In this document: positions 7,492 to 18,657 of the stretch, one piece after another
Numbering within the stretch: position 1 is the first letter of the stretch
Layout: each line of letters opens with the position of its first letter
Source of the DNA: Paraburkholderia haematera
GTDB lineage: Bacteria; Pseudomonadota; Gammaproteobacteria; Burkholderiales; Burkholderiaceae
Direction of reading: 5' to 3'
NCBI RefSeq assembly: GCF_905220975.1
Contig: NZ_CAJNBK010000002.1
Span: 248,001 to 312,000 of the forward strand
Length of the DNA stretch: 64,000 bases
Program-made: the position numbers and the translations under genes
The notes under the pieces: generated by a model
What the model saw: only the letters and a program-made list of their open reading frames with translations
Databases searched by the model: none
Told to the model about the DNA's origin: nothing

Positions 7492-8418
7492 TCAGGTGTC
7501 GGCGCGGCGCGGTCCGACCCAAGGCAGACGTTTGATTACACCGGTGGCAAGCGCGGTGCCGACGAGAATCACCCCACACCCTTCCAGCATGCCCGGCGAC
7601 ACGGTTTCGCCGAGAAACAACGCGCCCCACAGAATGCCGAAGATCGGAATCACGAAGGTGACCGTAATCGCGCGCGCCGGCCCGACCACTGCGATCAGAT
7701 GGAAGAACAGCATGTAGGCGACGCCGGTACATGCAACGCCCAGCGCGATGACCGCGCCCCACGCGTGCAGCGAGATCGGCGCAGCCGGCCAGTAGATGAC
7801 GGCGAGAGGCAGCAGCACGATGGTGGCGCCGGTCATCGTACCGGTCGCAACGGTCAGGGCGTCGACACCCGTCAGATGGCGTTTCGTGTAATTGGCGGCG
7901 ATGCCGTAAAGCAGCGTGGCGCCGAGCGCGGCGGCGGCCGCGAGCGCGGTGCTCAACGGTGTGGCGGCCGAGCCGTTCGGCGCGGCGATCTGGTCCCACA
8001 CCAGCATCAGGACGCCGAGGAAGCCGATCACGAGACCGACCGTGCGCAGCGCGCTCAGGCGGTCGCGCAGCCATAGAAAGCCGACGAGTGCGCCCCACAG
8101 CGGCGTGCTCGCGTTGATCACGGATGTCACGCCCGCCGACAGCGTCAGCTCGGCATACGCGAACAGGCAGAACGGCGCCGCTGAATTCAGAATGCCGACC
8201 ACCAGTAGCGGAAAGGCGCGCGTGCGCAGGATCGTCGCGGACTGGCGCATTGGCCGCCGCGCAATCAGCACGATGGCGAGGAAGAGTGCGCCGATGCCGA
8301 CACGCAACGCCATCAGCGGCGCAACGCCGAAGTCGGTCACGCCGACGCGAATAAACAGAAACGAGGCACCCCATAGGGCAGCGAGGATCAGCAGTTGCAG
8401 CAGGTTTTTGGCATTCAT
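7492..8418 (-). CDS. DMT-superfamily (EamA) transporter
   Basis: The 308-residue membrane protein has about ten transmembrane segments arranged as two EamA repeats (residues about 1-140 and 160-300). LILAALWGASFLFIRVGV opens the first, and SVINASTPLWGALVGFLWLRDRLS and FVIPIFGILWGALFLGE mark the equivalent late helices of each half. Such proteins export amino acids, drugs or other small metabolites from the inner membrane; the substrate cannot be read from sequence. The ATG at 8418 (MNAKNLLQLLILAALWG) is preferred over an upstream in-frame start at 8460, which would add a polar tail. It is a single gene convergent with the structured RNA. Confidence 0.88.
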   Translation of the reverse strand: MNAKNLLQLLILAALWGASFLFIRVGVTDFGVAPLMALRVGIGALFLAIVLIARRPMRQSATILRTRAFPLLVVGILNSAAPFCLFAYAELTLSAGVTSVINASTPLWGALVGFLWLRDRLSALRTVGLVIGFLGVLMLVWDQIAAPNGSAATPLSTALAAAAALGATLLYGIAANYTKRHLTGVDALTVATGTMTGATIVLLPLAVIYWPAAPISLHAWGAVIALGVACTGVAYMLFFHLIAVVGPARAITVTFVIPIFGILWGALFLGETVSPGMLEGCGVILVGTALATGVIKRLPWVGPRRADT

Positions 8419-8746
8419 TGTCGTGGCGCCGCGCGCGGTTGAGTCGAGACGCATGCGCATCGTAGCAGCGCGAGCGCAGGAAACGTTTCAGGTTGGAGTG
8501 AAACGGCAAGATGTGGGAGATGAACGGCGTCTGACAGTCGCCATCGTAAGCGCGATCGAGCCGGCTGCAAAACGAGCAATTCTCACGCTGATGTGAGAAA
8601 AATTGCGAGAAACGGGTGGCCCGAAGGAGCGCGCCCGCCGATTCACATCATGCCGGTGTCAATCAACTGATCGAATCCACCGCACGCGCTGCCGCATCAA
8701 GGAATGGGCAAGCGCATGCGGTTACGCCGACGGGTGAACGCACACC
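8419..8746. other. intergenic region between lactate permease and DMT gene
   Basis: Both flanking genes read leftwards. The only structure I see is an imperfect inverted repeat around TTCTCAC-gctgat-GTGAGAA (8580-8599), which extends outwards through ATT-rich flanks to about 8576-8606. It lacks a clear T-tract on either strand and could be a transcript end or an operator. Confidence 0.4.
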
Positions 8747-10345
8747 TCAGTGCGGAATCATCCCTTGCAGGACGTTCTGCTGCAGCCACACCAGCACGCC
8801 GAGGATCACGGTCAGCAGAATCGAATGCTTGAAGGTCTTGGCGAACACCACACCTTCCTTGCCTTTGAGTTCGGTTGTCGCCACGCCGGTCGAGATGTTT
8901 TGCGGCGAAATCATCTTGCCCATCACGCCGCCTGACGAATTGGTCGCCGCCATCAGGATCGGGTTCAGGTTCAGCTGATGGGCCGCCACCACCTGCAGGT
9001 TGCCGAACAGTGCGTTGCCCGAGGTGTCGCTGCCGGACAGGAACACCGCGACCCAGCCGAGGAACGCCGACACCAGCGGAAAGAACGGCCCGACCGAAGC
9101 AGCGCCGAGTCCGAGCGTGTAGGTGAGCCCCGAGTAGTTCATCAGATAGGCGAGGGCGACGATGGTCGCCACCGTCAGAATGGCGATGCGCGTCTGGACC
9201 CACGTGTCGACAACGGCTCTGCCCAGTTCGCGGACTCCCAGACCTGTCACGAGCGACGTGATGAGGGCCGCCACCAGAATCGCCGTGCCGGTGGCAAGCG
9301 GCTGGAAGTCCCACACCGCGCCGTACGGCGTGTTGTACAGGGTGATGAACACGGCCTTGTCGAGGCCCGGCCACGGTACCTTGACGTCGCCAATCAGGAA
9401 GATTTTGGCGATAGTCCAGACGATCACCACGGCCGAGACGATGATCCACGGGTACCAGCCCTGGCCGCCGCTGATCTTGCCGCGTACTTCGCCCACGCGA
9501 TCGATGTTGATCGCGAATTTGGGATCGACCGCGGGCTTCCATACACGCAGGAACGCGATCGTCAGGATCAGCGAGACGAGCGACGACAACACGTCAGTCA
9601 GACTGTAGTTGACGTAGTTCGCCGTGACGAACTGGGTCAGCGCGAAGCTCGCGCCCGACACCAGCAGTACCGGCCACACGCGCAGCATGTTACGAAATCC
9701 CGCATACACGGCGATCACGTAGAACGGCAGCAGCAAGGCGAAAAACGGCAGCTGCCGTCCGACCATCTTGGCGAGCGAGTCGGCCGGCAGGTGCGTGACC
9801 GCGCCGAGCACCGTGATCGGTACGCCAAGCGCGCCGAACGCGACCGGGGCGGTATTGAAGATCAGCGTAAAGGTGAGCGCTTCGAGCGTGGGGAAGCCGA
9901 GCAGGATCAGGAGCGAACTGGTGATCGCGACGGGTGTGCCGAAGCCGGAAATCCCTTCGAATAGTGCGCCGAAGGAAAAGCCGATCACGACCAGCACGAC
10001 GCGGCGGTCGTTCGGGAGGTTATCGATCATCCACATGCGGAAGGCCGCGAAGCGGCCCGAGCGCTGCGAGATGTTGTAGAGCAGGAGGGCAGTGAACACG
10101 ATCCACATCACCGGCCAGCAGGCAAACACCGCACCGTTGGCGACCGAGGCGGCCGCGAGTCCGACTGGGAATTGCCAGACGAAGATCGCCACGATCAGCC
10201 CGACAATCAGGCCCGCGAGCGATGCCTGCCAGGCCGGCCGGCGCGCCCAGCCAAGCAGCAGCAACACGGCGATGATCGGCAAGGCGGCGACGAGGAACGA
10301 CAGTAGTAGCGAATTGCCAACCGGAGTGAGTAGTTGGTGAAACAT
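8747..10345 (-). CDS. lldP: L-lactate permease (LctP/LldP family)
   Basis: The 532-residue inner-membrane protein is predicted to have 12-14 transmembrane helices. It carries the family hallmarks FSFGALFEGISGFGTPVAITSS-like core (helix 4-5 region), FNTAPVAFGALGVPI, LSGSDTSGNALFGNLQ and TNSSGGVMGKMISPQNI near the C-terminus. These proton symporters import lactate and often glycolate. The ATG at 10345 follows a clear GGAG ribosome-binding site; an upstream frame to 10390 is not needed. It is not next to lactate dehydrogenase genes in this window. Substrate preference between L- and D-lactate or glycolate is not decided by the sequence. Confidence 0.93.
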   Translation of the reverse strand: MFHQLLTPVGNSLLLSFLVAALPIIAVLLLLGWARRPAWQASLAGLIVGLIVAIFVWQFPVGLAAASVANGAVFACWPVMWIVFTALLLYNISQRSGRFAAFRMWMIDNLPNDRRVVLVVIGFSFGALFEGISGFGTPVAITSSLLILLGFPTLEALTFTLIFNTAPVAFGALGVPITVLGAVTHLPADSLAKMVGRQLPFFALLLPFYVIAVYAGFRNMLRVWPVLLVSGASFALTQFVTANYVNYSLTDVLSSLVSLILTIAFLRVWKPAVDPKFAINIDRVGEVRGKISGGQGWYPWIIVSAVVIVWTIAKIFLIGDVKVPWPGLDKAVFITLYNTPYGAVWDFQPLATGTAILVAALITSLVTGLGVRELGRAVVDTWVQTRIAILTVATIVALAYLMNYSGLTYTLGLGAASVGPFFPLVSAFLGWVAVFLSGSDTSGNALFGNLQVVAAHQLNLNPILMAATNSSGGVMGKMISPQNISTGVATTELKGKEGVVFAKTFKHSILLTVILGVLVWLQQNVLQGMIPH

Positions 10346-10562
10346 CACGTCTCCTTCGTTGTTGTTCGAAATCGACGCGGGACTACGCACTACGGGGCGC
10401 GTCGCTCGGGCAGGACGGATGGGCGCCGGCGGCGCGTCGACGACGTGCCGGGTCGCTTATTTAAACAAATACTGCGCGTGGCTTTCCCAAGCATAGGGCC
10501 AGATTGGGGCGCGTCAAGGAGGGAAAGTACGGGCAGGTCCGCGAGCGATTCGGAAGTGAAAT

Positions 10563-11024
10563 TCAGTGCCAGTGGCCGTGGCCTCCCCAGCCATGGCCGC
10601 CGCCCCAGTAACCGCCAAAACCGAAGCCGATCGAGACCGACGGCCCATACCAGCCGGGGTAGCCGTAATAAGCCGGATACACCGGCGGTGGATAGTAGGC
10701 GGGATAGGCGGGCGCAACGTAGACGGGCGGGGCGGCTGCCACCGCATAAGCGGGCGGCGGGTACTGCTGGGTATTCTGGGCCCGCTGCGCTGCCTGTGAA
10801 TCGGGCGGCCCTACCTGCACGTCCTGTTGCGTCGCGCCTGCGGGGACCGTGGCGTAATACGGATAGTAGCCGCCCGGATAGTAACCATAGGGGTAATAGC
10901 AACCGGACAACGTCAGCACGCAGACCGCACTGGTGAGCGCAAGCCCCGTTCGCGAAATACGTGGGAAGCGGCGCGGCAGCCGCTGGCTAATCGTGCCGGC
11001 TGTGTTGATGATGCGGGACTTCAT
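10563..11024 (-). CDS. Tyr/Pro/Gly-rich lipoprotein
   Basis: The 153-residue protein has a long basic leader (about 1-25), a hydrophobic core and lipobox LSGC (Cys about 42). The mature part is low-complexity: YYPYGYYPGGYYPYY directly after the Cys, a Gln/Ala segment, repeated PAYPAYYPPPVYPAYYGYPG-like units, and a Gly/Trp/His-rich end (GGHGWGGHGHWH) that could bind metal. It is probably an outer-membrane-anchored, extended surface or periplasmic protein. No catalytic domain is seen. A second frame over the same DNA (10390-10902) lacks a signal peptide and is rejected. Confidence 0.8.
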   Translation of the reverse strand: MKSRIINTAGTISQRLPRRFPRISRTGLALTSAVCVLTLSGCYYPYGYYPGGYYPYYATVPAGATQQDVQVGPPDSQAAQRAQNTQQYPPPAYAVAAAPPVYVAPAYPAYYPPPVYPAYYGYPGWYGPSVSIGFGFGGYWGGGHGWGGHGHWH

Positions 11025-11178
11025 GACGCGCTCCTGTTTGAATCGGACGCCGCCATCCGGGGGCGTATTGGCTTGAGCTTACGCCCCCCTCGCGCCAACA
11101 GGATTGCAAAACCGTAACGGCTTATTTCACGTCATTGCACAGCAATTTGCCGCCTTTTCAGGAACGCGTTGGTGGCGC

Positions 11179-11391
11179 TTACTTGCCGACCTGATTACCG
11201 ATAATGCCGCCTGCCGCCGCACCGCCAATCGTCGATAGTGCGTTACCGCCGATCAGCGCGCCTGCCGCGCCGCCGACACCCGCGCCGATGGCTGTATCGC
11301 GTTGCCGCGTGGTCATGCCGTCACACGCCGCGAGACTGGCGACAACCGCGACGATTGCCGCGAGCGTACCGAGTTGACGAATCGATTTCAT
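11179..11391 (-). CDS. glycine-zipper lipoprotein (OsmB-like)
   Basis: The 70-residue product has a lipoprotein signal (lipobox LAAC, Cys23) followed by TTRQRDTAIGAGVGGAAGALIGG and GGAAAGGIIGN, the GxxxG-rich glycine-zipper pattern of OsmB/Rick_17kDa small outer-membrane lipoproteins. E. coli OsmB is osmotically and RpoS induced; regulation here is not visible. The frame is open to 11580, but only the ATG at 11391 gives the signal peptide. It follows the Tyr-rich lipoprotein on the same strand about 150 bp away and may be a separate unit. Confidence 0.85.
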   Translation of the reverse strand: MKSIRQLGTLAAIVAVVASLAACDGMTTRQRDTAIGAGVGGAAGALIGGNALSTIGGAAAGGIIGNQVGK

Positions 11392-11576
11392 GATGCTGAC
11401 TCCGTTCATTGTGTCTGAAAATGTTTGCGTGGAAATGGACAGTTCACCCCCGTCCTTACATCGGATGTTATCGCCGCAGCCCGTATCCAGGTGTGTTGGC
11501 TTGTCAGCGAATTGTAGGTTTCGTAATAAAGTGTTTCCCATCGGCCAGCATGCCGCGTGCCCGCCCGCGCAGAAAT

Positions 11577-11601
11577 GCAAAAGCCCGCCAGTGGCGGGCT
11601 T
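11577..11601 (-). terminator. intrinsic terminator of thiC
   Basis: On the minus strand, AAGCCCGCC/GGCGGGCTT with a 3-base loop is followed by TTTGC, 72 bases after the thiC stop codon. Confidence 0.75.
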
Positions 11602-11672
11602 CGGTACTGCAATGCGGTGATGCGTAAGGCTCGAACGGCGGGCGTGTACTGCGGCGCCCGCGGTTCCGACCC

Positions 11673-13685
<2,013 letters not shown>

Positions 13686-13707
13686 TTAGACCAGGTGCGA
13701 AATCCGT

Positions 13708-13808
13708 ACGCTTCCCTGCGCTGGCATTATCCAGATCAGGTTCAAAGGGTATTTCTCACCCACGCAACACGGACCTCCAACCTCCGTGCGACGCAGGACC
13801 CCCGCGTT
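13708..13808 (-). promoter_or_regulatory. TPP riboswitch (THI element) of thiC
   Basis: On the minus strand the conserved aptamer parts appear in order: CGCGGGGGTCCTG, a variable helix around GCACGGAGG, GGGTGAGAAATACCC, CTTTGAACCTGATC and TGGATAATGCCAGCG ending in CAGGGAAG. The aptamer ends about 104 bases before the thiC start codon, leaving room for an expression platform that hides the GGAG site. Confidence 0.93.
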
Positions 13809-13967
13809 AGCAGCGCACACAATACACCGCCCGGGCGTTGCTTGGCAACCCGTCTTGAAAAAGTCAGATGTCGGAGATAACGCCGGCCAGCCACGCACTA
13901 TTCTTATTGTGATAGGGCTGCCGGGAATGATGCGGCGCAGCAGTTCCGCGTCGCGAATGCGCTTCGC

Positions 13968-14378
13968 TTACAGCGTGAAATCGTCGGCGGCTTCGGGCTG
14001 GAACAGGATCTTTTCGAGCTTCAGCACTTTTTCCGTGCCGCTCGGCGGCGTGAAGCGGACGCGTTCGCCGCGTTTGGCGCCAAGCAGCGCAAGGCCGAGC
14101 GGCGAGAACACGTTCAGGCGGCCCTGCGCGAAGTCGGCATTGGGCGGATAGACAAGCGTCCAGGTCATCTGCTCGCCGCTGGTTTCGTCGACCAGTGTGG
14201 CTTGCGAATTCATCGTGACGACGTTCGCAGGGATGTCGCGCGATTCGACGATCACGGCGCGTTCGAGGACGTCGTCGAGCATGTCTTGCAATTTGGCGTC
14301 GGCGCCGGGCGCGGCCGCGTGTTTTTCAAGACGGGCGACGTCGAGCTCGGTGAGGTAACAGGGTTTCGTCTTTTTCAT
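13968..14378 (-). CDS. rnk: Rnk/GreA-fold nucleoside diphosphate kinase regulator
   Basis: The 136-residue protein has a short N-terminal helical part (CYLTELDVARLEKH, about 1-45) and a C-terminal FKBP-like domain shared with GreA/GreB (about 50-130), recognisable from VTMNSQATLVDETSGEQMTWTLVYPPNAD, NVFSPLGLALLGAKRGE and VRFTPPSGTEKVL. Rnk binds RNA polymerase near the secondary channel and in E. coli raises nucleoside diphosphate kinase levels; the shortened coiled coil fits Rnk rather than GreA, which has a longer one. It is transcribed alone, in the same direction as thiC but about 160 bp before the riboswitch. The precise paralogue assignment (Rnk versus GreB-like) is inferred. Confidence 0.85.
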   Translation of the reverse strand: MKKTKPCYLTELDVARLEKHAAAPGADAKLQDMLDDVLERAVIVESRDIPANVVTMNSQATLVDETSGEQMTWTLVYPPNADFAQGRLNVFSPLGLALLGAKRGERVRFTPPSGTEKVLKLEKILFQPEAADDFTL

Positions 14379-14907
14379 GACGGGTTCTCCAATTCGATCT
14401 GCATTTAGGGGGACAGCGTGCGGATGAGATCGGCCCGGAGCCCGACAACGCGGCCCCGGTCATGGAAGGGAGCTGCGTCAGATCGGGCGCCGGGCGGCGG
14501 GAAGCGGGAGCGTTCGGGACGGCTGGCCGGCATAAGGCGTCGCGATGTCCGCGCGCACGCAACCGGTTGCGCGGCGGGGGCGCAAACGGGTGAGGACACG
14601 GGTGAGCGGAAAGCGCATCGGGTAGCCGGCAGATAACGAAAAGTGTTGGGGAGCGCGCCGGAAAGAAAGCTTAATCGACGCGATCGAAAGGAGAATGTTA
14701 GCACGGGCGTGACATCTCTTTAATCGCCGCCGTGAGATGCCGTGCACACGCGGTGCGGCGTGTTCAGATCGCATAGGGACGTTCAAGGGCGCGGCGGCGC
14801 TGCCGTTAATCCGTCTGTAGGGGCGGCCGTTGCCCAGTCGAGCGACCGGCGGCGGGCGGCGCGTCAATGGCGCGGTGCGATTCGGGACGGCTTGAGGAGA
14901 GGTGCTG
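14379..14907. other. 529-bp region without a recognised gene
   Basis: This region separates the divergent Rnk-type gene and the pilin-like gene and should hold both promoters. I see no convincing coding frame, RNA or repeat in it. Confidence 0.4.
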
Positions 14908-15372
14908 ATGAAAACGGGAACAGGGCGGTTTGTGGCACTCGGTACGGTAGCGGCGATGGCCGCGCTGGTTGCGGCGCCGATGCCGGCAGTGGCCGCGAGC
15001 GGTGGAACGATCAATTTTTCGGGCGCGATCGTGGCGCCGCAACTGGCGATTTCGGCGGCCCCGGCTTCCGCTCGGGCCGAAGCACGTGTCGCTGCGGCCG
15101 GCGGACGGCTCGCGCAGACCGGTTCGGCGGTCGCGCTGACTTTCAGCGCGGTGCCGGGCGTGGCGGCGGGGGCCGACGTTGCGCTTCAGGTGGGCAATGG
15201 CGCGACAGCGCGCGATACGCTGGCCGAGCGTTTTGTCGATAGCAGTGGGCGCGTGTTTCGCCCAGCCAGCGATGGTCACTACCGGGTTGGCCGCGATGGC
15301 GGGGTGTTGTCGCTTGCACCGAAGCAAGCCGCGCAGGATACCCGGGTGACGGTTGTCATGAGCTACGATTGA
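14908..15372 (+). CDS. pilin-like secreted protein
   Basis: The 154-residue product has a classical signal peptide (residues 1-30, cleavage near AVAAS) and a mature part beginning GGTINFSGAIVAPQLAIS. That start, with alternating hydrophobic residues, resembles the first strand of chaperone-usher pilin subunits (FimA family). The end QDTRVTVVMSYD also looks like a terminal beta strand. The usual pilin cysteine pair is absent and there is no chaperone or usher gene nearby, so assembly into a fimbria is doubtful. The ATG at 14908 follows GAGGAGAGG. Similar orphan proteins are common in Burkholderia; function is unknown. Confidence 0.75.
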   Translation: MKTGTGRFVALGTVAAMAALVAAPMPAVAASGGTINFSGAIVAPQLAISAAPASARAEARVAAAGGRLAQTGSAVALTFSAVPGVAAGADVALQVGNGATARDTLAERFVDSSGRVFRPASDGHYRVGRDGGVLSLAPKQAAQDTRVTVVMSYD

Positions 15373-15560
15373 AGCAGGCTCCGCGGGGCGCTTTGGGGCA
15401 GTTCGCCCGCAAGCGTACAGACACGCCGCATCCCGCGGAAATCAACATCCTGGAACGGTCGCGACCGTAGGCGAACCACCTCAAAAAAATAAAATTCAGA
15501 ACCGGCTGTCATAAGTGGTCCCGTGGTTCGACAAACGTGCAGATCCTGATGGAGCACGCC

Positions 15561-16391
15561 ATGCAAACCGCACGAACCCGCCACGCCAATCGGTACGCCG
15601 CCCGCGCAATCGCGCTGGCCGTCGCGTTGACGACCCTCTCAGCCAGTGGCCTCGCAACCGCCGCCGGCGCCGTATGCGAGTCGCACAGCCCATCCCATCG
15701 CGTCGCGTTAGTGGAGCTCTACAGCAGCGAAGGCTGCAGCAGCTGCCCGCCGGCCGACAACTGGTTGAGCCAGTGGAAAAACAGCGGCGCAACCCAAAGC
15801 ATCGTGCCGTTGGCCCTGCATGTGGACTACTGGAATAGCCTCGGCTGGACCGACCGCTTTTCGCAGCATCGCTTTACCGAACGTCAGCAAACCCTTACCG
15901 ATCTCGCCGGCGGCCACACCATCTACACACCTGAGATCTTCGTATCAGGACGCGAACTGCGGAGCTGGTCGCAAAGGGACAGTTTTCAGAGCCGCATCGG
16001 CAAGGTCGTCGCCGAACCGGCTCAGGCGAACGTGGCGCTTGAACTGAAACCCCAGGCGAAGGGCGCCTTCAATGTCGATGCGCAATTCACCAGCAAGGCG
16101 GCAAACGCAACCGGCCCGCTGAATGCCTACGTGGCGGTCTATCAGAACGCGTTGAACTCGCAAGTCGGAGCCGGGGAAAACAGCGGCGCAACGCTGCATC
16201 ACGAACGTGTTGTGCGGCAATGGATCGGCCCCGTGCCGCTCGTTGCCGGTAACGCGCAAATCCGCCGCGATGTCCGCATCAACGATGCCGACGCCAACGC
16301 GCCTGCCGACACCTTCGGCGTCGTGGCATTTGTTGAAAACGCGGCGACCGGCGACGTGTTGCAAGTCGGCGAACTGGCCCTCTGCAACTGA
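15561..16391 (+). CDS. DUF1223 thioredoxin-fold secreted protein
   Basis: The 276-residue protein has a signal peptide (about 1-33, AAGAVCESH junction) and a thioredoxin-like domain typical of DUF1223: VALVELYSSEGCSSCPPADNWL carries a CxxC motif (GCSSC) where thioredoxin has its active site, followed by LHVDYWNSLGWTDRFS and TPEIFVSGRE. The C-terminal half (about 170-276) is a beta-rich domain. A redox or disulfide role in the periplasm is inferred only from the CxxC motif. Starts at 15549 and 15561 are both possible; GGAG lies 6 bases before 15561. It lies 45 bp upstream of the cytochrome b gene and may be co-transcribed with it. Confidence 0.87.
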   Translation: MQTARTRHANRYAARAIALAVALTTLSASGLATAAGAVCESHSPSHRVALVELYSSEGCSSCPPADNWLSQWKNSGATQSIVPLALHVDYWNSLGWTDRFSQHRFTERQQTLTDLAGGHTIYTPEIFVSGRELRSWSQRDSFQSRIGKVVAEPAQANVALELKPQAKGAFNVDAQFTSKAANATGPLNAYVAVYQNALNSQVGAGENSGATLHHERVVRQWIGPVPLVAGNAQIRRDVRINDADANAPADTFGVVAFVENAATGDVLQVGELALCN

Positions 16392-16436
16392 TCGCGCGAC
16401 GACCTCGCAGCGCTTCCCCTTTCATCGGAGATTTTC

Positions 16437-17075
16437 ATGGCAACGCCTCATGCTCTCAGCGAAACCGCTCCGCCCGCCACGCCGAAGAGCGGCACGATTC
16501 ACCCGGTGTGGGTGCGCCTCACGCATTGGCTCAACGCACTCGCGGCCATCCTGATGATGCTGTCCGGCTGGCGCATTTACGACGCGTCGCCGATCTTCAA
16601 AGGCTTTATGTTTCCCACGGGAATCACGTTGGGCGGCTGGCTCGGCGGCGCGCTGCAATGGCACTTCGCGGCGATGTGGCTGCTCGTCTTCAACGGCCTG
16701 CTGTATCTCGCGCTGAACCTGGCAAGCGGGCGCTTCGTGCGCAAGTTCCTGCCGGTCTCGCCGCGCGCCGTGCTGCACGACTTCATCGCCGCGCTGACCG
16801 GCAAGCTCTCGCACGCCGATCTGCGCGTCTACAACGCGGTGCAGAAATTCGCTTACCTGTTTGTCGTCTGCGATCTGATCGTGCTGGTGCTCTCGGGCCT
16901 CGCGATCTGGAAATCCGTGCAGTTTCCGCTGTTGCGCGAATTGATGGGCGGCTACGACAACGCACGCATCGTCCACTTCTGCGCCATGTCGCTCATGGCT
17001 GCGTTCATCGCCGTGCATCTGGTGATGGTGGCGCTCGTGCCGCGTTCGCTGCTGGCGATGCTGCGCGGACGCTGA
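16437..17075 (+). CDS. membrane cytochrome b (cytochrome b561/hydrogenase type)
   Basis: The 212-residue inner-membrane protein has four to five hydrophobic helices and His residues placed as haem ligands: HPVWVRLTHWLNALAAILMM (helix 1), LQWHFAAMWLLVF (helix 2) and RIVHFCAMSLMAAFIAVHLVM (last helix). This is the b-type cytochrome fold that passes electrons between the quinone pool and a periplasmic partner. The molybdopterin oxidoreductase gene follows 42 bp downstream, so the pair probably forms a quinone-linked redox module analogous to MsrQ/MsrP, although this cytochrome is not an MsrQ homologue as far as I can tell. The ATG at 16437 follows ATCGGAG. Confidence 0.88.
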   Translation: MATPHALSETAPPATPKSGTIHPVWVRLTHWLNALAAILMMLSGWRIYDASPIFKGFMFPTGITLGGWLGGALQWHFAAMWLLVFNGLLYLALNLASGRFVRKFLPVSPRAVLHDFIAALTGKLSHADLRVYNAVQKFAYLFVVCDLIVLVLSGLAIWKSVQFPLLRELMGGYDNARIVHFCAMSLMAAFIAVHLVMVALVPRSLLAMLRGR

Positions 17076-17117
17076 GCGGCTGATTCACGGATAGGCAAAG
17101 CTTAAGGACATCGAATC

Positions 17118-17921
17118 ATGACCCGACCCGATACAAAACCCGACCGAACGCTCGCCCCTGTGCCTGGCAATAAGCTCGACCGCGAATCGATCCTGATCGA
17201 CGCACGGCGCGAACTCGCGATGCCGTCACGACGTCTGTTCGGCAAGCGGCTTCTGACGCTCGGCGGCCTGTCGATGCTGACCGGCTGCTCGCTGACCGAC
17301 GACAAATCGGTCAACGCATTCCTGACGGCCGTGTCGCGCCTGAATGACCGCGCGCAAGCCGCACTGTTCGATCCGAAGCAACTCGCGCCGACCTACACCG
17401 AGGCGCAGATCACGCGGCCGTTCCCGTTCAATGCGTTCTACGGTATCGACGACGTGCCCGATGTCGACGCTTCCGACTACAAGCTGAAGATCAGCGGCCT
17501 CGTCACCGGTCAGCGTGTCTGGACCTTGCCCGAGCTGTACGCATTGCCGCACGCCGAACAGATCACGCGCCATATCTGCGTGGAAGGGTGGAGCGCGATC
17601 GGCCGCTGGGGCGGCACGCCGTTTGCTGATTTTCTACAGCGCATCGGCGCGGACACGAGCGCGAAGTACGTCGGCTTCAAATGCGCCGACGACTACTACG
17701 AAAGCATCGACATGCCGACCGCGCTGCATCCGCAAACGCTGCTCACGTTCTCCTACGACGGCGAACGTCTGCCCGCGAAATACGGCTTCCCGATGAAGCT
17801 GCGCATGCCGACCAAGCTCGGCTACAAGAATCCGAAGCACATCGTCGAGATGTTCGTCACCAACACGTTCCCTGGCGGCTATTGGGTCGACCAGGGCTAC
17901 AACTGGTTCGGAGGCTCCTGA
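17118..17921 (+). CDS. Tat-exported molybdopterin oxidoreductase (sulfite oxidase fold)
   Basis: The 267-residue protein begins with a 33-residue polar extension and then a twin-arginine signal (SRRLFGKRLLTLGG). The catalytic domain (about 95-265) belongs to the sulfite-oxidase/MsrP family: YKLKISGLV, WTLPELYALP, ITRHICVEGWSAIGRWGGTPF with the Cys that ligates molybdenum, FKCADDYYESIDM, LRMPTKLGYKNPKHI and the final GGYWVDQGYNWFGGS. The product acts in the periplasm and likely receives or gives electrons through the cytochrome b encoded upstream. Methionine-sulfoxide repair is one possibility, but the substrate cannot be read from the sequence. Confidence 0.9.
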   Translation: MTRPDTKPDRTLAPVPGNKLDRESILIDARRELAMPSRRLFGKRLLTLGGLSMLTGCSLTDDKSVNAFLTAVSRLNDRAQAALFDPKQLAPTYTEAQITRPFPFNAFYGIDDVPDVDASDYKLKISGLVTGQRVWTLPELYALPHAEQITRHICVEGWSAIGRWGGTPFADFLQRIGADTSAKYVGFKCADDYYESIDMPTALHPQTLLTFSYDGERLPAKYGFPMKLRMPTKLGYKNPKHIVEMFVTNTFPGGYWVDQGYNWFGGS

Positions 17922-18041
17922 CGCGCGCGGGTCGGTGCGTGCAATGACGGACGCGCGACCCCGGGCGGCAGAAGCTTCGGAAGTACCCGGCATCGGTTAG
18001 AGGCCGGATTAAATTGATCCATAACGAAACGGAGTCATCCC

Positions 18042-18290
18042 ATGAAAAAGTTCGCAATCGCAGCAGTGGCCGTCGCTCTCCTCACCGGCGGTGGCGCCGC
18101 GTTCGCTCAGGCAAGCGGCGCGATGTCCAACGATGCAATGTCCAAGGACACGATGTCGAAGGATTCGATGTCCAAAGACACCATGTCGAAGGACAGCATG
18201 AAGAAGGACACCATGAAGCACGACACGATGAAAAAGGGCAGCGACGCGATGGGCATGAAGCACGAAGCATCGGGTGCGATGGCCAACTGA
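18042..18290 (+). CDS. pentapeptide MXKDX repeat protein
   Basis: The 82-residue exported protein has a 22-residue signal peptide (cleavage AFA-QASG) and a mature part built of five-residue units of the form M(S/K)(K/H)D(T/S), seven or more in a row, ending KKGSDAMGMKHEASGAMAN. It is rich in Met, Lys and Asp and probably unstructured; Met-rich periplasmic proteins can bind copper or scavenge oxidants, but this is speculation here. The family is named for the repeat and is common in Burkholderiaceae. The gene lies about 120 bp after the molybdoenzyme gene and has its own terminator. Confidence 0.88.
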   Translation: MKKFAIAAVAVALLTGGGAAFAQASGAMSNDAMSKDTMSKDSMSKDTMSKDSMKKDTMKHDTMKKGSDAMGMKHEASGAMAN

Positions 18291-18347
18291 GCGGTGCCAA
18301 TGATGCTGTGCGCATAACTTGAGGGCCGGTTTCACCCGTAAGGCGAG

Positions 18348-18374
18348 AACCGGGGATGCGTCCCCGGTTTTTTG
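18348..18374 (+). terminator. intrinsic terminator of the MXKDX gene
   Basis: The stem AACCGGGGA/TCCCCGGTT with loop TGCG is followed by TTTTG. Confidence 0.85.
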
Positions 18375-18657
18375 TTGTGTGCGTGCAAAAAAGTTACGAT
18401 TCTTTCAGCCGGCGCGGTGGGCGCTTACTGCATAATGCGGCGTCGCGTCAGACGTTTTGGCGCGTGTTAGCCGTGGATCGATTCTTTTCGAGCGCCGCGG
18501 CATTGTGGCCCCATTGGCCAACTCTCGTCCTTCCGTTCCACCGACATGTCCGCCAGCCTCGCCCGTCAGACCGCATCGCCGATGCGGTGTCCGCCATCCC
18601 GCCACCGGGTCTTCAGCGGGGACGCGGCGCCTCGAACGGCACGGGCGGATTGAACGC

